Positions 1 through 6,804 of a DNA stretch of 11,763 nucleotides are shown piece after piece. The stretch comes from Thiobacillus sp. (GTDB taxonomy: Bacteria > Pseudomonadota > Gammaproteobacteria > Burkholderiales > Thiobacillaceae), in assembly GCA_024710445.1 (NCBI GenBank), contig JANJUT010000085.1, positions 1 through 11,763 on the forward strand, read 5' to 3'. The translations under genes were made by a program, and so were the position numbers. Within the stretch, counting starts at the first letter, position 1; the number at the start of each line of letters is the position of its first letter. A model generated the notes under the pieces. It did no database searches and was not told the origin of the DNA. It was given only the letters and a program-made list of their open reading frames with translations.

Positions 1-134
1 GCGGCCCTTGCTTTCATCCGGTACGGTTTGCAGACCGAGCTTGTCCTTGAGCTCGGGGATGCCGTTTGGCCAGGGGGGGGCGTGCACACGCGGGTTTCAA
101 GCGCTTGGGCGATGCTGATACGACTGGAATTCAC
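1..134 (-). CDS. Possible 5' end of an unrecognised gene, partial, perhaps frameshifted
   Basis: The minus strand downstream of the GGDEF-EAL gene holds coding-like sequence running off the left edge. A GTG at 134-132 overlaps the TGA stop of the upstream gene (GTGA), a typical coupling arrangement, and reads MNSSRISIAQALETRV. After a run of eight C on the coding strand (G at 73-80) the better coding frame is shifted: it reads GIPELKDKLGLQTVPDESK with a GC-rich third position. One extra C in the run would join both parts. Alternatively a separate gene starts at GTG 87-85, which has no visible ribosome site. The plus strand is also open here (1-138), so coding direction is not certain. No family recognised. 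Confidence 0.3.
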   Translation of the reverse strand, partial: MNSSRISIAQALETRVCTPPPGQTASPSSRTSSVCKPYRMKARA

Positions 135-2410
135 TTGACTTCGATTGCGCCAACATTCATCACAAGCTGCTCGAATTCATCCGGCGGCACCGCACGACTG
201 AACAGGAAACCCTGATAACCATGGCAGCCCAGCTGCTCAAGCAGTTCCAGCTGTTCTTGCGTTTCGACGCCTTCGGCAATCACGTCCAGCCGGAGGTTGC
301 GCGCCATGCCGATGATCGTCTGGGCAAGCACCGCGTCGCTGTTGTTGGTGGTGATGTCCATGACGAATGATCGATCAATCTTGAGCTGGTCGAGCGGTAA
401 GCGCCGCAGATAGGACAGCGAGGAATAGCCGGTGCCAAAATCATCCAGGGAAAAACTGATGCCGACGGCTTTCAGCAGCCGCATTTTGTCGGTCACTTCG
501 TCGATGCCTTCGACCAATGCGCTTTCGGTCAATTCAAACTTGAGCCGGCCAGGATCGGCGCCACTGGTTTGTAATTGCAGGATGACATCCTCGACAAAGT
601 CCACCTGCATGAACTGGCGGGCGCTGACGTTGACCGCCAGTCGAAGCTGACTGGCGACCGGGTGATCTTCCCAGGCCTTGATCTGGGCACAGGCAGCCTG
701 CAGGACCCAGCGGCCGATGGGGATAATCAGGCCGCACTCTTCCGCGAACGGAATGAACGCCGCGGGCGATATCTCGCCCCGTTGGTGATGTTTCCAGCGC
801 AGCAAGGCCTCGGCGCCCAGAATGTTGCCGGCAAAATCCACCTGTGGCTGATAGTGAAGCGCGAAATGCTGCTGGCTGATGGCTTCGCGCAGATCGGCTT
901 CCATGTCCGCCCGGGCATCCTGCGCGGCCTGCATGGCCGGATCAAAGAATCGTAACCGGGCCCGCCCCGCATCCTTGGCGCGGTATAGCGCAACGTCGGC
1001 GTGCTTGAGCAGTTCGTCGATGTTTTCATCCTGACCCTTGAATATCGTCGCACCAATGCTGGAGGTGCAGTAGTACGGTTTTCCCTTCAACTGGTAGGAC
1101 CGGTTGATGGCACGGAGTATTTTCTCGGCGGTGGATTCCACCTGGGAGGCCGCGGCCGGTCCGCCCTTGCCCAGGTCTTCGAGCAGGACCACGAACTCGT
1201 CGCCGCCCAGCCGCGCCACCGTATCTTCGGCACGCACGCAGGCCAACAGGCTTTCCGCCACTTCGACCAGCAACTGATCGCCCTCGTCGTGGCCCCGGGT
1301 ATCGTTGAGATTCTTGAAGTTGTCGATGTCGATGAACAGCACCGCACCATGGTGGCCATGGCGCTGACTGGCCGCTGTCGCCTGTGCGAGCCGGTCGAGC
1401 AGCAGGCGGCGGTTGGGCAGGTTCGTCACCGGATCGTAATAGGCGAGGCGGTTGATCTTTTCCTGGGCTTCCTTGCGTTCCGTAATGTCGCTGAAGGTGC
1501 CGACGTAATAGGCGACTTCGCCGGACGGGTCGGGCACGGCGGTGATGGTCAGGTGTTTCGGGTAGATCTCGCCATTCTTGCGACGGTCAAACAGCTCGCC
1601 CGACCATCGTCCCAGCGTGTTCAGGGTTGTCCACATCCCGGTATAAAACGCCTGGTCCTGGAGCCCCGAACTGAGCAGTTCGGGTGTCTGGCCGATGACT
1701 TCGTCGGCCGCATAGCCGGTGATCTCACAGAATGCACGATTCACCCGGAGGATGCGGGAGTGGCGGTCGGTGATGAGTATGGCCTCGTGGGTTTCGAAGG
1801 CGACGGCAGCGATAGACTGGGCCTGTTCGTGCTTGATGCGCTCGGTAATGTCGAGATTGGCGGAGCGCACGCCCAGGATCTTGCCCTGTGCATCACGCAC
1901 GTCGGTGCACAGATGCTCGAGCCAGCGCAGTTCGCCGCTACGCGTGTGAATTCGGATCACGAGTTTTTCCGGTGTACCAAGGTGATCCATGTGATGCACA
2001 TGCTGGTGCCAGACGGCCTGGTCTTCGGCATGGATCAGGGTATTCATGAAGCTCGGCTGGGCATAGAAATCCTCTGCCGGGTAGCCGGTTATCTGCTCGC
2101 AGGAGGGCGAGACATAGTCGTAGCTGCCGTCGACGCGGCGAACATAGATGAATTCCTGGGCCATGTCCGCCACCGCGCGGAACATGCGCTGTCCCGCCAT
2201 CACCTCCTTGCGCAGGGCGACGAGGGTGGCGAGCAGCAGGCCGATGACCGTCCCAAGCAGCGTGGGTGCGATATAGAAATAACGCGGGACCTTGAGCTCG
2301 TACACGAAAATCATCTGCGTTGTTGCAAACGCCCACACCAGCGCGATCCCCAGAATGGTGAGGCGCAAATAGGTGATTCGGTGCCTGGAAACAAACCCAA
2401 GAATACTCAA
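131..2410 (-). CDS. Membrane-anchored PAS-PAS-GGDEF-EAL cyclic-di-GMP signalling protein
   Basis: The 759-residue protein should make and/or break down cyclic-di-GMP in response to an unknown signal. Two hydrophobic segments (about 15-33 and 46-66) anchor it in the inner membrane. Two PAS domains follow (about 76-195 and 200-315; both end in DITER). The GGDEF domain (about 320-490) has intact GGDEF at 402-406 and an RxxD inhibitory site at 393-396, five residues upstream. The EAL domain (about 505-750) has EALLRW at 534, NVSARQF, ELTES at 626, DDFGTGYSS at 656, KIDR at 677 and EGVET at 713, so both enzyme activities look intact. The start is TTG at 2410, chosen because a strong Shine-Dalgarno lies six bases upstream. 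It is divergent from nasA; a link to nitrate metabolism is only positional. Confidence 0.95.
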   Translation of the reverse strand: MSILGFVSRHRITYLRLTILGIALVWAFATTQMIFVYELKVPRYFYIAPTLLGTVIGLLLATLVALRKEVMAGQRMFRAVADMAQEFIYVRRVDGSYDYVSPSCEQITGYPAEDFYAQPSFMNTLIHAEDQAVWHQHVHHMDHLGTPEKLVIRIHTRSGELRWLEHLCTDVRDAQGKILGVRSANLDITERIKHEQAQSIAAVAFETHEAILITDRHSRILRVNRAFCEITGYAADEVIGQTPELLSSGLQDQAFYTGMWTTLNTLGRWSGELFDRRKNGEIYPKHLTITAVPDPSGEVAYYVGTFSDITERKEAQEKINRLAYYDPVTNLPNRRLLLDRLAQATAASQRHGHHGAVLFIDIDNFKNLNDTRGHDEGDQLLVEVAESLLACVRAEDTVARLGGDEFVVLLEDLGKGGPAAASQVESTAEKILRAINRSYQLKGKPYYCTSSIGATIFKGQDENIDELLKHADVALYRAKDAGRARLRFFDPAMQAAQDARADMEADLREAISQQHFALHYQPQVDFAGNILGAEALLRWKHHQRGEISPAAFIPFAEECGLIIPIGRWVLQAACAQIKAWEDHPVASQLRLAVNVSARQFMQVDFVEDVILQLQTSGADPGRLKFELTESALVEGIDEVTDKMRLLKAVGISFSLDDFGTGYSSLSYLRRLPLDQLKIDRSFVMDITTNNSDAVLAQTIIGMARNLRLDVIAEGVETQEQLELLEQLGCHGYQGFLFSRAVPPDEFEQLVMNVGAIEVK

Positions 2411-2415
2411 GCGGT

Positions 2416-2423
2416 GCCTCCCC
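2416..2423 (-). promoter_or_regulatory. Shine-Dalgarno deciding the TTG start of the GGDEF-EAL gene
   Basis: On the minus strand this reads GGGGAGGC, close to the ideal GGAGG, with the core about six bases before TTG at 2410-2408. It supports an unusual TTG initiation codon. Confidence 0.7.
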
Positions 2424-2681
2424 TATGGAGCCTTATCCAGACAGTTGACTGAGCAAACCGTGTCCCACAAGGGTATGCGGGGCGCGTACCTGAAGCCGTG
2501 CCACCAACAAACCCGCAGTTTGCATCTTAGGTCGCGGGGAAAACGATGGTGCGCATTGAAAAACAGTGGTTCTGACCACGAAGGCCGATATTTCGGCTGG
2601 GTCCGTCAATCGGGAGACCTGCCTGTAACGTGATATAGCGGCTGGCCAGCCACAGACTTAAATGCCCCCGATCTGACCGGG
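2424..2681. other. Divergent intergenic region, left part
   Basis: This is non-coding sequence between the GGDEF-EAL start and the nasA control elements. It contains two small symmetric sequences: GTGGTTCTGACCAC at 2566-2579 (5-bp arms, 4-bp spacer) and the perfect 12-bp palindrome GGCTGGCCAGCC at 2640-2651. Either could be an operator, but no regulator is indicated. No clear sigma-70 promoter for the minus-strand gene, no RNA gene and no convincing small ORF were seen. Confidence 0.4.
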
Positions 2682-2698
2682 TGCACCAATTTGCGGCA
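2682..2698 (+). promoter_or_regulatory. Candidate NtrC-binding dyad upstream of nasA
   Basis: The sequence is TGCACC-N5-GCGGCA. It matches the NtrC consensus TGCACC-N5-GGTGCA at 10 of 12 arm positions with the correct 5-bp spacer. Its centre (2690) lies about 130 bp upstream of the start site predicted from the sigma-54 promoter, a normal enhancer distance. Confidence 0.55.
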
Positions 2699-2710
2699 TC
2701 TCCTCCTGTT

Positions 2711-2727
2711 TGCGCACTGTGGGTGAG
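2711..2727 (+). promoter_or_regulatory. Second, weaker NtrC-like dyad upstream of nasA
   Basis: The sequence is TGCGCA-N5-GGTGAG, matching 8 of 12 arm positions of the NtrC consensus. Its centre lies 29 bp from the stronger site, about three helical turns, which would put both NtrC dimers on the same face. On its own it would be weak evidence. Overlapping inverted repeats (TGCGC at 2711 with GCGCA at 2727) leave room for another regulator. Confidence 0.35.
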
Positions 2728-2793
2728 CGCACACAGCCTTTTGTGCCAGACTGGATGACGCTAACTCTTTGGTTTTATTACGCTGCCGCGACC

Positions 2794-2809
2794 TGGCACA
2801 GACTCTGCT
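2794..2809 (+). promoter_or_regulatory. Sigma-54 (-24/-12) promoter of nasA
   Basis: TGGCAC-AGACT-CTGCT matches the sigma-54 consensus TGGCAC-N5-TTGCW at all but one position and has the obligatory GG-N10-GC spacing (GG at 2795, GC at 2807). The predicted transcription start is near 2820, giving a leader of about 14 bases that contains only the ribosome site. There is thus no room for a leader attenuator of the NasR/NasT type. Confidence 0.8.
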
Positions 2810-2833
2810 CGCAGACAGGGACAAGGAGTGGCC

Positions 2834-5515
2834 ATGTCTGTCGTTTCATCTGTCTGTTGTTTCTGCGGTACCGGGTGCGGGGTGCTGATTGAATCCGATG
2901 CCGGGCAAGTTACTGGCGTGAAGGGTGATCCTGCGCATCCAGCCAACCATGGCAAGCTGTGTACCAAGGGGGCGGCGCTGGCACTGTCTGCCCAGGCGGG
3001 GGGCCGCGTGCTTTCTCCTGAACTGCGTACCGGCAGGACATCGCCGCGCCAGCAAGTGGGCTGGGATGCGGCGCTTGATCACGTTGCCGGAAAGTTCGGC
3101 TCGATCATTCGCGAACATGGGCCGGATGCCGTCGCGTTCTATATCTCCGGCCAGCTCACCACCGAGGCGTATTACGTTTTCAACAAACTGGCCAAGGGAC
3201 TGATCGGCACCAATAACGTCGATACCAATTCGCGCCTGTGCATGTCGTCCGCGGTGGCAGCCTACAAAGCCACGCTGGGCGCCGATGCGCCACCCGGCTG
3301 CTACGAGGATATCGATCACGCCGGAACGATATTCATCGCCGGCTCGAACACCGCTTATGCCCATCCGATCGTGTTTCGCCGGATTGAGGCGGCACGCAAG
3401 GCCAACCCCCAACTCAGGCTGGTCGTGGTGGATCCGCGCCGTACCGACACGGCCAACGAGGCGGATCTGCATCTGGCCATTTTGCCGGGCACCGACGTGG
3501 CGCTGTTTCACGCCATGCTCAACGTGATGATGTGGGAAGAGCTGACCGATCGCGACAGCATCGCCGCGCACACCGAAAACTGGGCCGAACTGCGCGCGAT
3601 GGTGCGCGAGTACACGCCGGAAAAGGTCGCACCGATTTGTGGCGTGGCAGCGGCCGACATCGTGCAGGCCGCACGCTGGTTTGCGGCCGGTCCGACGCTG
3701 TCGCTGTATTGCCAGGGTTTGAACCAGTCCAGCTGCGGCGTCGACAAGAATGCCGCACTGATCAATCTGCATCTGGCCACCGGGCAGATCGGCAAGCCGG
3801 GCGCGGCGCCGCTGTCGCTGACCGGACAGCCCAATGCCATGGGCGGACGCGAGGTGGGCGGGCTGGCCAATCTGCTATCGGCGCATCGTGACCTTGCCAA
3901 TCCCGGGCATCGCGCTGAAGTCGCGCGTCTGTGGGGAGTGGATGCGGTTCCTGCCGCACCGGGCAAAACGGCGATTGAACTGTTCGAAGCGGTGAAGCGG
4001 GGCGAGATCAAGGCAATCTGGATTGCCGGCACCAATCCCGCACAGTCGATGCCTGACCAGGAACAGGTGCATGAAGCGCTGCAGACGGCGGAGTGCGTGG
4101 TGCTGCAGGAGGCATTTGCCAACACCGAGACGGCGCAGTATGCCGATGTGCTGCTGCCGGCTTGCGCCTGGGGCGAAACTGAAGGCACGGTGACCAACTC
4201 CGAACGCCGTATTTCGCGTGTGCGTGCTGCGGTGCCGCCCCCCGGCGAGGCACGGGCCGACTGGGAGATTGTCAGCGAATTTGCGCGGCGCCTGATGCCC
4301 GAGAAGGGCGCACGACTGTTTGCCTACGCCAGCCCGGAAGCCGTGTTCAACGAACATCGGGAAACCACGCGCGGGCGCGATCTCGATATCACCGGCCTGA
4401 GCTATGCGCTGCTGGAGCAGGCGCCGCGGCAATGGCCGTTTCCGGAAGGCGCGACCGCCGGCACGCCCCGCCTGTATGCGGACGGCCTCTATCCGACCGG
4501 CAGCGGGCGCGCGCGCTTTCATGCGGCGCCGTACCGCCCGGTGGCCGAGCCGATCGACGCGCGTTATCCCCTGCATCTGAACACCGGCCGGTTGCGCGAC
4601 CAGTGGCACGGCATGAGCCGGACCGGGCTGGTGGCCCGTCTGTATTCCCATGTCGAAGCGCCCTTGCTGTCGATGAACCGGCAGGACATGGATCGTCGTC
4701 AATTCAAGGATGGCGATCTGGTGCGGGTCAGAAGCCGGCGCGGCAGCCTCGTCATCAAAGTGCAGGCAAGCGGGGAACTGCGCGCAAGCCAGCTGTTTAT
4801 CCCCATGCATTGGGGGGGGCGATTCATGGCCGGGCATGGGGTGAATACCCTGACGCTCGACAGCGTTGATCCGGTTTCCCGGCAACCGGAACTCAAGCAT
4901 GCCGCCGTGCAGGTGGAAAAAGCCGTGCTGCCGTATCGGCGGACGATCATGCGGCGGGGCGAGGGTGCAAGCCTGCTGCAGTGTGCGCAGGCATTTATCG
5001 GGCAATTCGATTACGCCTCCATCAGTCTCGCCGGACGCGACAACACCGTGCTGGTATTCGAGACCGCGAGCGAAGGCCCGCTGCCCGAGTCGCTGGTGCA
5101 GTCGATGGACGCGGCATTCGGACTGGATGATCCGCTGCTGACCATGAACTACCAGGACGCGCGCCGGGGCATCTGGAAAAAAGTGCGCGTGGACGCAGGC
5201 GTGATTACCGGCGCCCGGCTTTCCGGCGAGACCGCCGCGCGCGACTGGATCAAGGGGTTGATTGCCGAAGGCGCTTCGGCCATGGAGGTGCGCAACTGGC
5301 TGCTGGCGCCGGTCGAACAGGCCCCGGAAGGCAAGGCCGGGCGCGGTCCGATCATATGCAATTGCCTGAATGTGGCCAGGGACGACATCGTCGCGGCTGT
5401 CGCGGCGGGCGCGGATCTGGCTGCGTTGCAGGCCAGTCTCAAGTGCGGCACCGAGTGCGGCTCGTGCGTGCCGGAACTGAAAAACCTGATCGCCAGCAAA
5501 CGGATGGCGGCATGA
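2834..5515 (+). CDS. nasA: Assimilatory nitrate reductase, catalytic subunit with C-terminal BFD [2Fe-2S] domain
   Basis: This cytoplasmic molybdenum enzyme reduces nitrate to nitrite for nitrogen assimilation. It has 893 residues, near the 866 of Klebsiella NasA. The N-terminal [4Fe-4S] motif is Cys8-x2-Cys11-x3-Cys15-x27-Cys43. The bis-MGD oxidoreductase body contains NTNSRLC, whose Cys136 is the expected molybdenum ligand. The dinucleotide-binding domain begins near 577 (NTGRLRDQWHGMSRTG). A BFD-like domain closes the protein (Cys842-x-Cys844 and CGTECGSC at 871-878), an extra electron-entry site typical of NasA. There is no Tat signal. The start is ATG 2834 because AAGGAG at 2823-2828 is well placed for it and would overlap the alternative GTG at 2828. 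No separate NasB-type electron-transfer subunit is encoded in the window. The symbol follows Klebsiella; Pseudomonas uses nasC. Confidence 0.95.
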   Translation: MSVVSSVCCFCGTGCGVLIESDAGQVTGVKGDPAHPANHGKLCTKGAALALSAQAGGRVLSPELRTGRTSPRQQVGWDAALDHVAGKFGSIIREHGPDAVAFYISGQLTTEAYYVFNKLAKGLIGTNNVDTNSRLCMSSAVAAYKATLGADAPPGCYEDIDHAGTIFIAGSNTAYAHPIVFRRIEAARKANPQLRLVVVDPRRTDTANEADLHLAILPGTDVALFHAMLNVMMWEELTDRDSIAAHTENWAELRAMVREYTPEKVAPICGVAAADIVQAARWFAAGPTLSLYCQGLNQSSCGVDKNAALINLHLATGQIGKPGAAPLSLTGQPNAMGGREVGGLANLLSAHRDLANPGHRAEVARLWGVDAVPAAPGKTAIELFEAVKRGEIKAIWIAGTNPAQSMPDQEQVHEALQTAECVVLQEAFANTETAQYADVLLPACAWGETEGTVTNSERRISRVRAAVPPPGEARADWEIVSEFARRLMPEKGARLFAYASPEAVFNEHRETTRGRDLDITGLSYALLEQAPRQWPFPEGATAGTPRLYADGLYPTGSGRARFHAAPYRPVAEPIDARYPLHLNTGRLRDQWHGMSRTGLVARLYSHVEAPLLSMNRQDMDRRQFKDGDLVRVRSRRGSLVIKVQASGELRASQLFIPMHWGGRFMAGHGVNTLTLDSVDPVSRQPELKHAAVQVEKAVLPYRRTIMRRGEGASLLQCAQAFIGQFDYASISLAGRDNTVLVFETASEGPLPESLVQSMDAAFGLDDPLLTMNYQDARRGIWKKVRVDAGVITGARLSGETAARDWIKGLIAEGASAMEVRNWLLAPVEQAPEGKAGRGPIICNCLNVARDDIVAAVAAGADLAALQASLKCGTECGSCVPELKNLIASKRMAA

Positions 5516-5528
5516 ATTCAAGAACCCA

Positions 5529-5645
5529 TTTCATCCGCGAAGGACGCGAAGGGGCACGAAGAAAAGGCTGTTCCTTTAGGGCCGCGTCGAGGTTTTCTCT
5601 TCTTGGGTTCTCTTCGCGTTTCTTCGCGTCCTTCGCGGATAAAAA
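5529..5645. repeat. Inverted-repeat (MITE-like) element between nasA and ybiB
   Basis: A perfect 19-bp arm, ATCCGCGAAGGACGCGAAG at 5533-5551, is repeated inverted at 5622-5640. Weaker complementarity extends inward (GAAGAAAAGG side against the TTTTCTCTTC side). The element fills nearly the whole gap between the nasA stop and the ybiB ATG. Arms built from CGCGAAGGACGCGAAG resemble a dispersed repeat found in many proteobacterial genomes (from memory, not searched). In RNA it could form a long stem that separates or processes the two messages. There is no U-tract, so it is not a typical terminator. Confidence 0.8.
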
Positions 5646-5648
5646 ACC

Positions 5649-6614
5649 ATGAGCTACGCCACGTTGATCCGTCAGATCGAGTCGGGCGAAAGCCTGGCCT
5701 ATGTCGAGGCGCGTGCGCTGGGCGCCGCCCTGCTCGATGGCGGGGTGCCGGAACTGGAAACCGCGGCTTTCCTGGTAGCGCTCAATCAGCGCGACCCCGG
5801 GCTGGATGGGTGGCTCGGCCTGCACATGGCGCTGGCCGAACGCCTGCCTGGTTTCAGCGCACCGACCGGCCCGTATCGCACGGTGGTATTGCCTGCCTAT
5901 CATGGTGTGCGGTCATGTCCGCACCTCACCCCGCTGGTGGCGCTGTTGCTGAAAAGTTTTGGTATCCCGGTTCTGATTCATGGGGTGCTCGAAGGCGGCA
6001 GTGGCGTCGCCGCGGCCTATGTGCTGCGCGAGCTGGGCATCATGCCGTGCAGCACGGCGGCGCAGGTCAATGCCGGCCTGCTCGATGACGGGCTGGCGTT
6101 TGCGCCGGTGGCGCTGCTGAATCCCGGCCTGGCTTCCCTGCTGGCCTTGCGTGCGCGGCTGGGCATCGATGGCTGGGTCACCCGGCTGGTGGCGCAGGCC
6201 GATGTGCTGGGCGAGCATTCGATGCGCGTGACGCCCGTGGCTGCGGAAGCGGAAATGGTGACGACGCAAGTCGTGCTCGAAGCCCTGGGCGGGCAGGCCT
6301 TGATGCTGCAGGGTTGCGAAGGCGAGGCCTTTGCCGATCCGCAACAGCGGCCGGATATGGTGCTGGTGCAGGACGGGCAATCGCAGCGTGTCTACGAAGC
6401 ACAGGCGCACACGCCGTCCCAGGTCAATTTGCCCTCTCTGGATGCCCGTGCAACCGGCACATGGATCGGCAATGTCATGCGCGATCACATGTTCTTGCCC
6501 TTGCCCATCCGCAATCAGCTGGCGGTGTGCCTGTATGCCGCCGGTTACACCGAAGATCTCAATCAGGCGCGTGCGATTACTGCGATCAACGGCTTTGGCC
6601 GGGCGGCCGCGTGA
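5649..6614 (+). CDS. ybiB: YbiB-like protein, TrpD2 / glycosyltransferase family 3 fold
   Basis: The 321-residue protein resembles anthranilate phosphoribosyltransferase in fold and matches E. coli YbiB (320 residues), reported as a nucleic-acid-binding TrpD2 protein. A helical N-terminal domain (about 1-70) is followed by the catalytic-type domain. The PRPP-binding glycine motif of true TrpD (GTGGD) is absent: the matching stretch reads LPAYHGVRS, and the later KHGNR is replaced by IHGVLEG. Tryptophan synthesis is therefore unlikely. Such genes recur in nas/nir clusters of beta- and gammaproteobacteria, which suggests a linked role that remains undefined. The start has no Shine-Dalgarno (the preceding bases are GATAAAAAACC) because the upstream repeat abuts it. 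It is probably transcribed from the nasA promoter. Confidence 0.85.
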   Translation: MSYATLIRQIESGESLAYVEARALGAALLDGGVPELETAAFLVALNQRDPGLDGWLGLHMALAERLPGFSAPTGPYRTVVLPAYHGVRSCPHLTPLVALLLKSFGIPVLIHGVLEGGSGVAAAYVLRELGIMPCSTAAQVNAGLLDDGLAFAPVALLNPGLASLLALRARLGIDGWVTRLVAQADVLGEHSMRVTPVAAEAEMVTTQVVLEALGGQALMLQGCEGEAFADPQQRPDMVLVQDGQSQRVYEAQAHTPSQVNLPSLDARATGTWIGNVMRDHMFLPLPIRNQLAVCLYAAGYTEDLNQARAITAINGFGRAAA

Positions 6615-6624
6615 ATTCGGTGCA
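6608..6624 (+). promoter_or_regulatory. NtrC half-site upstream of nirB
   Basis: A perfect right half-site, GGTGCA at 6619-6624, has a poor left arm (2 of 6 matches) that overlaps the end of ybiB. Its centre is 30 bp from the strong dyad at 6638-6654, the same spacing as the pair upstream of nasA. Confidence 0.35.
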
Positions 6625-6637
6625 CGCTATTCATGAC

Positions 6638-6654
6638 GGCACCCGGATGGTGCA
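6638..6654 (+). promoter_or_regulatory. NtrC-binding dyad upstream of nirB
   Basis: GGCACC-CGGAT-GGTGCA is a perfect GCACC-N5-GGTGC dyad, matching 11 of 12 arm positions of the NtrC consensus. It lies about 108 bp upstream of the start site predicted from the sigma-54 promoter, a typical enhancer position. Confidence 0.75.
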
Positions 6655-6684
6655 CGCATAACAGCCCTGCCATCACGCCAAACC

Positions 6685-6698
6685 TTAAAGCGCTTTAA
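6685..6698. promoter_or_regulatory. Perfect 14-bp palindrome in the nirB control region
   Basis: TTAAAGCGCTTTAA is fully symmetric with a central CG, the pattern of LacI/GalR-family operators. It lies between the NtrC dyad and the sigma-54 promoter, about 56-69 bp upstream of the predicted start site. No cognate regulator is in the window, and its role is inferred from symmetry and position only. Confidence 0.45.
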
Positions 6699-6711
6699 AA
6701 ACAACTTGATA
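6699..6711 (-). promoter_or_regulatory. Possible IHF-binding site
   Basis: The minus strand reads TATCAA-GTTG-TTT, one mismatch from the IHF consensus WATCAA-N4-TTR. Its position between enhancer and promoter fits the DNA-bending role IHF often plays at sigma-54 promoters. The consensus is degenerate, so chance matches are common. Confidence 0.35.
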
Positions 6712-6727
6712 CGTGCTCTCGAAAACC

Positions 6728-6743
6728 TGGCATAGCCGTTGCT
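6728..6743 (+). promoter_or_regulatory. Sigma-54 (-24/-12) promoter of nirB
   Basis: TGGCAT-AGCCG-TTGCT has the invariant GG-N10-GC (GG at 6729, GC at 6741) and matches TGGCAC-N5-TTGCW at all but one position. The predicted start is near 6754, leaving a leader of about 50 bases before the ATG at 6805. Confidence 0.82.
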
Positions 6744-6804
6744 ATGTACAGACTCAAGGTTTTTCTGGTCATCATTTTTAAGCATTTATGTTTGGAGTAG
6801 CGGG

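Noticed and set aside
1..138. 3' end of a plus-strand gene (open from position 1 to TGA at 136-138)
   Set aside because: The translation resembles no known sequence, and the minus-strand reading has more natural composition and a GTGA overlap with the neighbouring gene; not fully excluded.
1001..2452. 483-codon open frame on the plus strand, antisense to the GGDEF-EAL gene
   Set aside because: It is a shadow of a GC-rich gene: no family resemblance, while the opposite strand has every GGDEF and EAL motif.
3875..5521. 548-codon open frame antisense to nasA
   Set aside because: No recognisable motif and a His/Arg-rich composition; nasA on the other strand is complete and well supported.
5529..5645. 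CRISPR array or intrinsic terminator after nasA
   Set aside because: There are only two inverted arms and no regular direct repeats with spacers. The stem is long with a loop of about 70 bases and no T-run in the right place.
5356..5652. 98-codon open frame covering the nasA 3' end and the repeat, ending FASFADKKP
   Set aside because: It is composed of nasA in another frame plus the repeat arms, a typical spurious ORF over this kind of element.
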